Positions 45,847-54,523 of a stretch of 64,000 nt of DNA are shown here, piece after piece. The stretch is from Acinetobacter sp. A47 (GTDB lineage: Bacteria > Pseudomonadota > Gammaproteobacteria > Pseudomonadales > Moraxellaceae). The position numbers were made by a program, and so were the translations under genes. Under the pieces are notes generated by a model, which was not told the origin of the DNA, did no database searches, and saw nothing but the letters and a program-made list of their open reading frames with translations. Every line of letters starts with the position of its first letter. Position 1 is the stretch's first letter. The DNA lies in the NCBI RefSeq assembly GCF_000805455.1, contig NZ_JSUS01000049.1:60429-124428 (forward strand), read 5' to 3'.

Positions 45847-46146
45847 ATGAAAACTTTTAATGAAAAGCTGGCGAACTGGATTCATGCCACGCCGGCAACC
45901 GAAGCAGGGATAAACAATATCCAGATCCCGGGGCAGGCAGAGCTGCTGGTGTGGCAAACACGTTATAAAGAACCAACCGTCTATGAACAGGATTTTGTTC
46001 AGCATCTCATTCAGGCTTTCTCTACAGGTGTCACAGAGCTTGGCGATCTGGTGCAGTCTTTAAACCAGCAAGGTTTCCGCTGTGAATCGGGCGAACTTTG
46101 GACTTCTGAAAAGTTCTCAGAAGAAATGCAACGTTTAGGTTATTAA
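45847..46146 (+). CDS. Small protein with recombinase-like helix-turn-helix
   Basis: A 99-residue protein. Its C-terminal part (LVQSLNQQGFRCESGELWTS) resembles the helix-turn-helix segment of serine recombinases (a no-turn 'LN..G...R.G..W' pattern), but no catalytic recombinase domain is present. It lies between the ferredoxin and oxygenase genes with 25-bp and 16-bp gaps and its own AAGGA site. A structural, accessory or regulatory role in the oxygenase system is possible; the function is unknown. Confidence 0.7.
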   Translation: MKTFNEKLANWIHATPATEAGINNIQIPGQAELLVWQTRYKEPTVYEQDFVQHLIQAFSTGVTELGDLVQSLNQQGFRCESGELWTSEKFSEEMQRLGY

Positions 46147-46162
46147 TTCAGGGACGAAAGTA

Positions 46163-47230
46163 ATGAACGCAGCAGTATCAGTAACGCCGAGTGTAGAAGA
46201 ATATTTGGATTTAGGTTTACGTGACCAGTGGCATCCGGTGCTGGCCAGCTGGGAAGTGGCCGCGAACCCGGTAGGCATTACCCGTTTAGGTGAAAATATC
46301 GTGGTCTGGCGTGATGCAGAAGGTCAGGTTCATGCGCTGGAAGATCGCTGCCCGCACCGTGGTGCACGCCTTTCTTTAGGCTGGAATCTGGGCAATCGTG
46401 TGGCTTGCTGGTATCACGGGGTTGAAGTCCGCCATGATGGTGTGGTGGAAGATGTACCGGCAGTGCATGAATGCCCGATGAAAGGCACCTCATGTGTCAA
46501 AAGCTATCCGGTCATTGAACAGCATGGTGCAATTTTCCTGTGGTTCGGCATTGAGGTCAATGAAGCGCCGAAGCCGTTGGATTTTCCGGAACAACTGGCA
46601 AGCGAAGAATGGAGTTCATTCTTGTGTCAGGCGGACTGGAAGGTGAATCATCAATATGCGATTGATAATGTGATGGACCCGATGCACGGTAGTTATCTGC
46701 ATTGCACCTCACACTCGATGGCTGAAGGTGACCGTACTGCGGAAATGAAACATCGTTCAACCGAGCATGGCTTTGTATTTGAAAAAGAAGGTCAGGTGGG
46801 TGTCAATTTTGACTGGGTGGAATATGCCAACACAGGTGCAAGCTGGTTACGTCTTTCCATCCCGTATCGTAAAGACTTTGGTCCAGGTGGCGAGTTCTGG
46901 ATTGTCGGTTATGCCACCCCGATTGATGCCAACAATACCCGTGTATTTTTCTGGCGCTGCCGTAAAGTCAGTGGCTGGCAACGCAATGTCTGGCGCTTCC
47001 TTTACCGCAACCATCTGGAAAAATTGCACTGGGATGTACTGGAGCAGGATCGCATCATTTTAGAAAATCTTGCACCGAATGCCCGCCAACACGAATTCCT
47101 ATATCAACATGATGTCGGTCTGTCCCGTTTACGCCGTTTAATGAAAAAAGAAGCGGAAAAACAGCTCAAGAAAATTGCAGCATTGAATACGTCGAACCGT
47201 ATTGAAATGCAGGAAGAAGTTCATGGTTAA
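46163..47230 (+). CDS. Rieske non-heme iron oxygenase, alpha subunit
   Basis: A 355-residue aromatic-ring-hydroxylating oxygenase. The N-terminal Rieske domain has C63/H65 (CPHRG) and C82/H85 (CWYHG). The catalytic domain has N169, D172, H175 and H180 in DNVMDPMHGSYLH, the non-heme iron site. No beta-subunit gene is nearby, so it is probably an alpha-only oxygenase of the phthalate/vanillate type. With the SDR and the extradiol enzyme it most likely hydroxylates an aromatic ring; the substrate is unknown. Confidence 0.9.
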   Translation: MNAAVSVTPSVEEYLDLGLRDQWHPVLASWEVAANPVGITRLGENIVVWRDAEGQVHALEDRCPHRGARLSLGWNLGNRVACWYHGVEVRHDGVVEDVPAVHECPMKGTSCVKSYPVIEQHGAIFLWFGIEVNEAPKPLDFPEQLASEEWSSFLCQADWKVNHQYAIDNVMDPMHGSYLHCTSHSMAEGDRTAEMKHRSTEHGFVFEKEGQVGVNFDWVEYANTGASWLRLSIPYRKDFGPGGEFWIVGYATPIDANNTRVFFWRCRKVSGWQRNVWRFLYRNHLEKLHWDVLEQDRIILENLAPNARQHEFLYQHDVGLSRLRRLMKKEAEKQLKKIAALNTSNRIEMQEEVHG

Positions 47231-47987
47231 TGTCGCATTGTTGCAGGACAAAAAAGTCCTTGTCACAGGTGCGGCAAGAGGCTTGGGCCGGGACTTTGCA
47301 CAAGCCATCGCAGAAGCAGGTGCACAAGTGGTCATGGCGGATATCTTGACCGACCTGGCGCAACACGAAGCCGCTGCTTTGCAAGCACAAGGCTTAAAGG
47401 TGAAGGCGGTAAGCATTGATCTGGCCGATGCCGACTCGATTGAACAGGCCGTTCAGCAAGCGGCAGAGCATTTAGGTGGTATGGATGGTCTGGTCAATTG
47501 TGCTGCACTGGCAACCAATGTCGGTGGTAAAAGCATGATGGAATATGACCCTGATCTCTGGGATCGGGTCATGAACATCAATGTCAAAGGGACATGGTTA
47601 GTGACCAAGGCGGCGGTGCCTTATCTGAAACAGTCCAGCGCTGGCAAGATCATTAATGTGGCTTCGGATACCGCTTTATGGGGCGCTCCCAACCTCATGG
47701 CCTATGTGGCCAGCAAAGGTGCATTAACTGCAATGACCCGTTCCATGGCCAGAGAGCTTGGAGCATTCAATATCTGTATCAACACGCTTTCACCCGGACT
47801 GACTTTGGTCGAAGCCACCGCTTATGTGCCGCAAGAACGACATGATTTATATGTCAATGGTCGTGCGATTCAACGCCAGCAATTACCACAGGATTTGAAC
47901 GGAACAGCCCTTTATTTACTGTCAGATTTGTCCTCGTTTGTGACGGGGCAGAATATTCCGGTAAATGGCGGTTTTGTCTTTAATTAA
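47223..47987 (+). CDS. Short-chain dehydrogenase (cis-diol dehydrogenase role)
   Basis: A 254-residue classical SDR: TGAARGLGRDFA, N-C-A-A variant of NNAG, a serine in NVASDTALW and the catalytic YVASKGALTAM. Its start overlaps the oxygenase stop by 8 bp, with AGGAAGAAG upstream, so it is coupled to it. Coupling to a ring-hydroxylating oxygenase and an extradiol dioxygenase suggests oxidation of a cis-dihydrodiol to a catechol. Confidence 0.85.
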   Translation: MVNVALLQDKKVLVTGAARGLGRDFAQAIAEAGAQVVMADILTDLAQHEAAALQAQGLKVKAVSIDLADADSIEQAVQQAAEHLGGMDGLVNCAALATNVGGKSMMEYDPDLWDRVMNINVKGTWLVTKAAVPYLKQSSAGKIINVASDTALWGAPNLMAYVASKGALTAMTRSMARELGAFNICINTLSPGLTLVEATAYVPQERHDLYVNGRAIQRQQLPQDLNGTALYLLSDLSSFVTGQNIPVNGGFVFN

Positions 47988-47998
47988 GGAGTCATCTC

Positions 47999-48931
47999 AT
48001 GATTACAGGGATTGAGATATTAAAGTTTGGCGTTGAGGATAGAGCTGCCTCGAATAAGTTTCTGGCCGATTTTGGCCTGCAATGTCAGCCATCAGATATT
48101 GAGGGAGCTGATCTTTACCAGACCCAAAATGGCAGCAAGATTTATTTATTTGATTGTGATGACCAGCGTTTACCAAAAGCCATTGAGGCAGGTTCAACTT
48201 TACGTGAAGTGACTTGGGGGCTAGATGATACTGATCAGGATTTGGCAAATTTAGCCTCGGCTTTAAAGGATGTAGACGGCTATCAGGCGACTGCGGAGAT
48301 GGTGCAATGCATCGATCCGAATGGTATGACCATCCGTTTCCAGCAAAGCTTTACCCAAGATTTACCGGCTTTAAAAACCGAAGGCATTAACCAGTACGGC
48401 AACGTGCAACGTGTCAATGCCGCCAGCCCTGTCTATGATAAGGGACAGCCAGTCGCGATTGGGCATGTGGTGTTTTTCACACCTGATCTGGCAAAGACAG
48501 AACAGTTCTATATCGAAAAGCTGGGTTTCTTTCTGTCGGATGCTTATCGCAATCGTGGGGCATTCTTACGCTGTCGCGGTAAGGGTTTCCATCATGACCT
48601 GTTCCTGCTTTCGATTCCAAATAAACCTGCCGGCCTCAACCATGTGGCATTTGTGGTACGGGATATTCATGAGGTGATTGGTGGCGGATTGCACATGAAC
48701 CGTTCTGACTGGTCGACTTTCATTGGTCCGGGACGTCATCCGATTTCTTCGGCTTATTTCTGGTATGTCAATTCACCGCTTGGTGGGGCATTTGAGTATT
48801 ACACCAATGATGACTACCTGACTGAAGAATGGCAGCCGCGTGTAGAAGAACATCGTCTGGAGTTATTCACTGAATGGGCAATTGAAGGTGGCCTCGATGA
48901 TCATACCCGTCGTCAGGTCAAACCTGCATAA
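47999..48931 (+). CDS. VOC-family extradiol ring-cleavage dioxygenase
   Basis: A 310-residue two-module vicinal-oxygen-chelate protein. The C-terminal module has the type I extradiol iron ligands H156 (IGHVVFFTPDL), H215 (LNHVAFVVRD) and E266 (GGAFEYYTND). The N-terminal module lacks them, as in 2,3-dihydroxybiphenyl-type enzymes. It would open a catechol by meta cleavage. It follows the SDR by 11 bp. Confidence 0.88.
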   Translation: MITGIEILKFGVEDRAASNKFLADFGLQCQPSDIEGADLYQTQNGSKIYLFDCDDQRLPKAIEAGSTLREVTWGLDDTDQDLANLASALKDVDGYQATAEMVQCIDPNGMTIRFQQSFTQDLPALKTEGINQYGNVQRVNAASPVYDKGQPVAIGHVVFFTPDLAKTEQFYIEKLGFFLSDAYRNRGAFLRCRGKGFHHDLFLLSIPNKPAGLNHVAFVVRDIHEVIGGGLHMNRSDWSTFIGPGRHPISSAYFWYVNSPLGGAFEYYTNDDYLTEEWQPRVEEHRLELFTEWAIEGGLDDHTRRQVKPA

Positions 48932-48959
48932 ATAACAGTTCAGGCAGGGAGAGCAAGTC

Positions 48960-50171
48960 ATGGAAAGAATCGTTATTGTGGGAGCGGGACAGGCAGCCGG
49001 TTGGGCTGTCAGCACCCTGCGCCAGCATGGATACTCAGGTGAAATACATGTGGTCTCCAATGAAGACCGTGTGTTTTATGAACGCCCACCATTATCAAAG
49101 CAGGTGCTTTCAAAAGAAGCGACTTATGAAAGCTTGCATCTGTTTTCTCCAGAGCAGGTACAGGATTTTAATATTCAATGGCACAAGCCAGCACTTGCTA
49201 CACAGGTCGATCGCCAGCAGAAGCAGGTGATTCTGGAAAATGGTCAGGTTTTACCCTATGACAAATTGTTGATTGCCACAGGCAGTCGTGCGCGTGTGCC
49301 GGTAAACACGTGGCAGTTTATTCCGAATGTAGTGACGTTACGTAATGTTCAGGATTGTGAGCGCTTGTCCGGAATCTTGCAGCATTCACAGAAACTGGCT
49401 GTCATTGGTGGTGGCTGGATTGGTCTGGAAATTGCTGCGACCGCACGTAAACAGGGGAAGGACGTTCATATTTTTGAATATGGCGAGCGTCTGTGTGCAC
49501 GGAGTGTCAGCCCCGATGTCTCGGATTTTCTGAAAAATCTGCATGAGCAGCAAGGTACCCGGATTCATTTAAACAGTAAAAACCTGCATTTGATTGAAGC
49601 CGGCCAGCAAAAAGTTGAGGTGGTGAATCATCCGGATGCAAGTGAGCTGTTCGATTGTGTGGTGGTCGGTGCCGGTGCGGAGATTGCCAAGGAGTTGGGC
49701 GTGAGTGCAGGTCTGGACGTCAAGGATGGCATTGTAGTGAATGGCTTTGGGCAGACATCTGACCAGGATATTTATGCCGCAGGTGATGTTGCAATTCATC
49801 CCGGGCTTGGTTATTGCATCCAGTCCTGGGCCAATGCACAGAACCAGGCGATTGCCGCAGCAAAATCAATGCTGGGGATTGCAACCGAATATAGCGATAT
49901 TCCTTGGCTCTGGTCAGATCAGTATCACTGCAATATTCAGATCTTAGGTACCTATCAGGCTGAAAAAACCGGGCAGATTGTGGTTCGCAAAAGCGCAGAG
50001 GATCAATGCAGTTATCTGTATCTGGATGATCAGAACCGTTTGTTGAACATGATCGCCATCAATGATTCAAAACTGGTCAAACTGGCAAAGCGCTGGATGC
50101 AGTCAAATACCGTGTTAGACCCAGACTTATTGGCAGACCCTGAATTTAATGTAATGAAATTAAAACCATAA
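48960..50171 (+). CDS. FAD-dependent ferredoxin reductase
   Basis: A 403-residue reductase: FAD motif IVIVGAGQAAGWA at the N-terminus, NAD motif LAVIGGGWIGLEIA near residue 145, and DIYAAGDVA. This layout (BphA4/rubredoxin reductase type) takes electrons from NADH to the Rieske ferredoxin. It completes the three-component oxygenase system together with 45516 and 46163. Confidence 0.9.
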   Translation: MERIVIVGAGQAAGWAVSTLRQHGYSGEIHVVSNEDRVFYERPPLSKQVLSKEATYESLHLFSPEQVQDFNIQWHKPALATQVDRQQKQVILENGQVLPYDKLLIATGSRARVPVNTWQFIPNVVTLRNVQDCERLSGILQHSQKLAVIGGGWIGLEIAATARKQGKDVHIFEYGERLCARSVSPDVSDFLKNLHEQQGTRIHLNSKNLHLIEAGQQKVEVVNHPDASELFDCVVVGAGAEIAKELGVSAGLDVKDGIVVNGFGQTSDQDIYAAGDVAIHPGLGYCIQSWANAQNQAIAAAKSMLGIATEYSDIPWLWSDQYHCNIQILGTYQAEKTGQIVVRKSAEDQCSYLYLDDQNRLLNMIAINDSKLVKLAKRWMQSNTVLDPDLLADPEFNVMKLKP

Positions 50172-50177
50172 ACCTTC

Positions 50178-50230
50178 GGGACTGTTGACCTTTCAGCCAT
50201 CGCAAGTATTTGTGAAATATCAACAGCCCC
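50178..50230 (+). promoter_or_regulatory. Inverted repeat with nested hairpin between reductase and MFS genes
   Basis: GGGACTGTTGA (50178-50188) pairs with TCAACAGCCCC (50220-50230; one mismatch), and the loop contains a small TATTT-GTG-AAATA hairpin. It occupies most of the 94-bp gap. It could split the cluster message; no T-run follows. Confidence 0.45.
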
Positions 50231-50265
50231 AGATCCGGTTCATGACTCAATCGAAGGAATGAAGT

Positions 50266-51489
50266 ATGAGTAATGAAGAGAAAAGTGGATTAAAGCACTG
50301 GGTTCCTGCTTTTGTCCTGATGGTATGTGTCGTACTGGCATTCTTCGACAAAATCAGTATTGCCGTATTATTTGCAGATCCACACTTTCAAGGTGCCATG
50401 GGCATTGCACAAGACAAGGCCAAGCTTGGATGGCTGATGACCAGTTTCTTGCTGGCTTATGGTTTTTCATCGGTATTTCTAAGCTTTCTCGGCGATATTT
50501 TTAATCCGAAGAAAATGCTGTTCTGGAGTGTCGCATCGTGGGGCATCCTGATGTTCTGCATGGGCTTTACCACCAACTACACGGGCATGTTGATTTTACG
50601 GGTATTACTCGGTCTCGCTGAAGGCCCTTTGTTTGCGCTGGCTTATGCCATCGTGAAACAGACCTATACCGATCGCCAACAGGCCCGCGCTTCAACCATG
50701 TTCCTGCTAGGAACTCCGGTTGGTGCATTTCTGGGTTTTCCCATTACCGCAGCCGTGCTGGCAAAACATGACTGGCATACAACCTTTTTTGTCATGGCCG
50801 GCCTGACCGTGATTGCACTGCTGGCGATTGTTTTTGGTTTACGCCATCTGAAACTCAAGAAAACCATTGAGCTGGAGTCAACCAGCAAACGGGTCAATTT
50901 TAAAGGGCATGTTCACAACACCAGGCTGTTACTGCAGAACCGTGCATTCTGGCTGGTCTGTATTTTCAATATTGCCTTGATGACTTATTTGTGGGGGCTC
51001 AACAGTTGGGTACCGTCCTACCTGATTCAGGACAAGGGCTTTAACCTGAAAGAATTTGGTGCTTATTCAAGTCTGCCGTTTATTGCCATGCTGGTGGGCG
51101 AAGTGATTGGAGCTTTCCTTTCCGACAAACTGGGCCGCCGTGCCATTCAGGTCTCTAGCGGGCTATTGGTCGCAGGCATCTTTATGTATGTCATGGTCAT
51201 TATGACTGACCCGATTTTAGTCATCGCGGCCATGTCTTTAAGTGCAATGGCGTGGGGCTTTGGTGTCGCAGCTGTATTCGCCTTGCTGGCCCGTGTCACC
51301 ACTGCCGATGTCGGTGCAACTGCGGGTGGAATTTTCAACGGAATGGGCAACTTTGCCAGTGCCATTGCACCTGTTCTGATCGGTTATATCGTGATGCAAA
51401 CCCACAGTTTTAATCTGGGAATTACCTTTTTGGCAGCTGTGGCTGTGATCGGGTCATTCTTCTTGCTTCCGTTATTAAAACGTTATTAA
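50266..51489 (+). CDS. MFS transporter (anion:cation symporter-like)
   Basis: A 407-residue 12-helix major facilitator. TM1 has AFFDKISIAVLFADP, resembling the ACS (phthalate/hexuronate) group; the 2-3 loop motif is LGDIFNPKK and the 8-9 loop has LSDKLGRR. It is placed in the middle of the aromatic cluster, so it probably imports its carboxylated substrate. Confidence 0.85.
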   Translation: MSNEEKSGLKHWVPAFVLMVCVVLAFFDKISIAVLFADPHFQGAMGIAQDKAKLGWLMTSFLLAYGFSSVFLSFLGDIFNPKKMLFWSVASWGILMFCMGFTTNYTGMLILRVLLGLAEGPLFALAYAIVKQTYTDRQQARASTMFLLGTPVGAFLGFPITAAVLAKHDWHTTFFVMAGLTVIALLAIVFGLRHLKLKKTIELESTSKRVNFKGHVHNTRLLLQNRAFWLVCIFNIALMTYLWGLNSWVPSYLIQDKGFNLKEFGAYSSLPFIAMLVGEVIGAFLSDKLGRRAIQVSSGLLVAGIFMYVMVIMTDPILVIAAMSLSAMAWGFGVAAVFALLARVTTADVGATAGGIFNGMGNFASAIAPVLIGYIVMQTHSFNLGITFLAAVAVIGSFFLLPLLKRY

Positions 51490-51524
51490 TCAAACTATTC
51501 ATCAAAGAACCTAGGAGTTAAAAC

Positions 51525-52046
51525 ATGACAACTCAACAATTTGAATCATGGAAACAACCTGAAGGTACGAGTTTAGAAGACTGGTTAAACACTCGTATCG
51601 CACGCTTTGAAACCCGTAAATATGATTTTGATGCCCTGAAATTTCAGGCCGATTACGACCCGAAATATCGTCGTGCACAAATGCGTTATATGGGCACAGG
51701 AGCAACTGGTGTCGTCAATGATGGCAACACGGTTCCGGCCGAAAACTTTACCTTCTCCACCATGGTGCTTCCAGCACAGTGCGAAGGGCCTTTGCACATT
51801 CATCACGATGTGGAAGAAGTGTTTTTCATGTTACGTGGTGAAATTGACCTGTTTATTGAACATAACGGCGAAAAATTTGAAACCCGGTTAAAAGAGCGTG
51901 ACCTGATTTCAATTCCACCGGGAATTTACCGCGGCCTGTTCAATCCGGGTCAGGAAGATGCCTTGATGTGTGTGATGTTGGGGACAGGCAAACCGACCAT
52001 TCCAAACTATCCACCTGAGCATCCATTGTCTCAGATTAAACGTTAA
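51525..52046 (+). CDS. Cupin domain protein
   Basis: A 173-residue single-domain cupin. Motif 1 is HIHHDVEEVFFMLRGEIDLF (metal-binding His and Glu) and motif 2 begins IPPGIYRGLFNPG. Cupins in aromatic clusters may be dioxygenases, isomerases or metal-dependent sensors. The exact role here is unknown. It follows the MFS gene by 35 bp with TAGGAG upstream. Confidence 0.8.
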   Translation: MTTQQFESWKQPEGTSLEDWLNTRIARFETRKYDFDALKFQADYDPKYRRAQMRYMGTGATGVVNDGNTVPAENFTFSTMVLPAQCEGPLHIHHDVEEVFFMLRGEIDLFIEHNGEKFETRLKERDLISIPPGIYRGLFNPGQEDALMCVMLGTGKPTIPNYPPEHPLSQIKR

Positions 52047-52078
52047 TCCGATTGATTTCATAAAGTTGAAGGAATGAC

Positions 52079-52894
52079 ATGATGACCCTGACTGAGCGCT
52101 TAACTCACTATTCCGTTAAAACCGTTGTCGTCAATGGTGCTGTGCAAGCCTATCGTGAGGCAGGCCAAGGCCAGCCGCTGATTTTGCTACATGGGATTAG
52201 CTCGGGTTCAGCATCCTGGATCAAGCAGCTGGAGACACTTGGTCAGCATTTTCATGTCATTGCCTGGGATGCACCGGGTTATGGCTTATCCGATGGCTTA
52301 AGCACAGATCAGCCCAATGCAAGCGATTATGCAGTACGGGTATTGGCGTTGATGGATGCGCTGAACATTGAAAAAGCCATGCTGATTGGCCATTCGCTGG
52401 GTGCCTTACAGGCCAGTGCGGTTGCCCATCTTTATCCTGAACGGGTACAGACCTTGGTGCTTGCCAATGCAGCACAAGGCTATCAACGTTCCGATGAAGA
52501 TACCAAGGCACAGATCTATCAAAAACGCCCGAATATGTTGAAAACCCTGGGCAATGCGGGCATGGCAGCCAGTCGTGGACCGCATCTGGTTTATAAACAG
52601 GAACCTCAGGCACTGGCGTTGGTTAGTGAAGTGATGGAGCAACTGACATTAGACGGTTTTACCCGGGCATCTTATTTGCTGGCCTATGACGAAATTCGAA
52701 ATTATTTAACAGGAATGACGGTTCCTTGCGTGGTGATTGCAGGTGACAAGGATGAAATTACGCCTGCGCAAGCGATCAGGGAACTGGCTGTAGAAATGCA
52801 ATTGAGCCGATGTCATCTCATTACAGATGCAGGTCATCTGAGTTATGTCGATCAACCTGAGCAGTTCAACGACATTGTTTTATCGGCCTATTAA
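52079..52894 (+). CDS. Alpha/beta hydrolase (C-C bond hydrolase candidate)
   Basis: A 271-residue alpha/beta hydrolase. Oxyanion HGISSGSASW, nucleophile S106 in LIGHSLGAL, an acid in GDKDEIT (D223 or D225) and H253 in DAGHLSY. In a meta-cleavage cluster this is the place of the hydrolase (like MhpC/BphD) that splits the ring-fission product. Starts at 52079 and 52082 are equivalent. Confidence 0.85.
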   Translation: MMTLTERLTHYSVKTVVVNGAVQAYREAGQGQPLILLHGISSGSASWIKQLETLGQHFHVIAWDAPGYGLSDGLSTDQPNASDYAVRVLALMDALNIEKAMLIGHSLGALQASAVAHLYPERVQTLVLANAAQGYQRSDEDTKAQIYQKRPNMLKTLGNAGMAASRGPHLVYKQEPQALALVSEVMEQLTLDGFTRASYLLAYDEIRNYLTGMTVPCVVIAGDKDEITPAQAIRELAVEMQLSRCHLITDAGHLSYVDQPEQFNDIVLSAY

Positions 52895-52910
52895 GACTTA
52901 AACGAGAGAT

Positions 52911-53711
52911 ATGGATATGAGCTTCCAAGTTGAAGGAAAAGTAGCAGTTGTCACAGGTGGCTCGTCAGGCATTGGTTTGGCTGCAGTCGAAATTTTGGTT
53001 GCAGAAGGCGCCAAGGTGGCGTGGTGTGGTCGCGATGAGCAGCGTCTGGCGACATCAAAACACTATATTTTAGAAAAATATCCGCATGCCAACATTTTCA
53101 CCAGCGCATGCAATGTTTTGGATAAACAAGATGTGGAACGCTTTGCCCAGCAGGTCAATCAGCAGCTGGGTAATGTCGACATGCTGATCAATAACGCAGG
53201 TCAGGGCCGTGTATCTAATTTTGAAAATACTCAAGACGAAGACTGGATGAAGGAAATTGAACTGAAGTATTTCAGTGTGTTGCATCCTGTGCGGGCATTT
53301 CTGGAAGATTTAAAAAAGTCGGCTTGCGGGTCGATTACCAATGTCAATTCTTTGCTGGCCCTGCAACCTGAACCACACATGATTGCCACTTCATCTGCAC
53401 GTGCGGCATTGCTGAACCTGACCCATTCACTGGCGCATGAATTTACCCAGTACGGCATCCGGGTCAACTCAATCCTGTTGGGCATGGTGGAATCGGCCCA
53501 GTGGAAACGCCGTTTTGAAACCCGTTCAGACCTCAATGCAACATGGGAGCAGTGGACTGGCAATATTGCCAAAAACCGTGGTATTCCAATGCAACGTCTA
53601 GGCAAGCCGGAAGAACCGGCACGTGCGCTGGTATTTCTGGCATCGCCTTTAGCTTCCTATACCACAGGTTCGGCCTTGGATGTTTCTGGTGGCTTTAACA
53701 AGCATTTATAA
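52911..53711 (+). CDS. SDR-fold protein with replaced catalytic Tyr and Lys
   Basis: A 266-residue SDR. Cofactor motif TGGSSGIGLA and NNAGQG are intact and the catalytic serine is present (S147 in NVNSLLAL). At the usual Y-x3-K positions, 13 residues later, it has T160 and R164 (ATSSARAAL). The Ser-Tyr-Lys chemistry would therefore not work in the usual way, so it may use another mechanism or bind without reducing. It lies 16 bp after the hydrolase and 9 bp before the aspartate-dehydrogenase-like gene. Confidence 0.8.
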   Translation: MDMSFQVEGKVAVVTGGSSGIGLAAVEILVAEGAKVAWCGRDEQRLATSKHYILEKYPHANIFTSACNVLDKQDVERFAQQVNQQLGNVDMLINNAGQGRVSNFENTQDEDWMKEIELKYFSVLHPVRAFLEDLKKSACGSITNVNSLLALQPEPHMIATSSARAALLNLTHSLAHEFTQYGIRVNSILLGMVESAQWKRRFETRSDLNATWEQWTGNIAKNRGIPMQRLGKPEEPARALVFLASPLASYTTGSALDVSGGFNKHL

Positions 53712-53720
53712 GGTGGTCAC

Positions 53721-54512
53721 ATGAAGCAGTTAATGATGATCGGTTTTGGCGCCATGGCAGCAGAAGTGTATGCGCATATGCCCCAAGACCTGCAACTTAA
53801 ATGGATTGTGGTTCCTGCACGCAGTATAGACAAAGTACGGGCACAGGTTGCGGCTGATGTACAGGTCATTTCTTCAATTGATCAATGTCAGGGTACACCG
53901 GACTATGTGATTGAAGTGGCGGGTCAGGCAGCGGTGAAAGAACATGCGCAAAAAGTGCTGGAAAAAGGCTGGACCATTGGGCTGATTTCAGTGGGCACTC
54001 TGGCCGATAACGAGTTTTTAACTCAACTGAAAAACACGGCAGAACAACACGATGCGCATCTGCATTTATTGGCCGGTGCAATTGCAGGGATCGATGGCAT
54101 CTCGGCAGCCAAAGAAGGCGGTCTGGAAAAGGTCACTTACAAGGGCTGTAAGAGTCCGAAAAGCTGGCGTGGCAGCTATGCAGAACAGCTGGTCGATCTT
54201 GATCAGGTCAGCGAAGCAACGGTTTTTTTTCGTGGCACTGCCAGAGAAGCTGCCTTGAAGTTTCCAGCCAATGCCAATGTGGCCGCCACGATTGCACTGG
54301 CAGGACTGGGCATGGATGACACCCTGGTAGAGCTGACAGTTGATCCAAACAGCAACAAAAACAAACACACCATTGTGGCAGAAGGCGTGTTTGGTGAAAT
54401 GACCATTGAACTGGTCGGTGTGCCATTGGCGAGTAATCCCAAAACCTCGACCTTGGCTGCATTAAGTGTAATTCGCGCTTGCCGCAACAGTGTTGAAGCA
54501 ATTCAGATTTAA
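53721..54512 (+). CDS. Aspartate dehydrogenase family protein
   Basis: A 263-residue NAD(P)-dependent enzyme. The N-terminal Rossmann motif is MIGFGAMAAEVYAHM, LAGAIAGIDGI occurs at about residues 114-124, and the C-terminal FPANANVAATIALAG with GVPLASNPKTSTLAA matches L-aspartate dehydrogenase (NadX-like). Such enzymes interconvert L-aspartate and oxaloacetate/iminosuccinate. No NAD-biosynthesis genes adjoin, so the true substrate in this ring-cleavage cluster is unknown. Confidence 0.83.
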   Translation: MKQLMMIGFGAMAAEVYAHMPQDLQLKWIVVPARSIDKVRAQVAADVQVISSIDQCQGTPDYVIEVAGQAAVKEHAQKVLEKGWTIGLISVGTLADNEFLTQLKNTAEQHDAHLHLLAGAIAGIDGISAAKEGGLEKVTYKGCKSPKSWRGSYAEQLVDLDQVSEATVFFRGTAREAALKFPANANVAATIALAGLGMDDTLVELTVDPNSNKNKHTIVAEGVFGEMTIELVGVPLASNPKTSTLAALSVIRACRNSVEAIQI

Positions 54513-54523
54513 AGGATGTGATC

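Noticed and set aside
45847..46146. Mobile-element gene (serine recombinase fragment)
   Set aside because: There is no catalytic serine domain, no inverted repeats or target duplication, and it is co-directional with well-spaced operon neighbours; it is better read as a cluster protein with a recombinase-like HTH.
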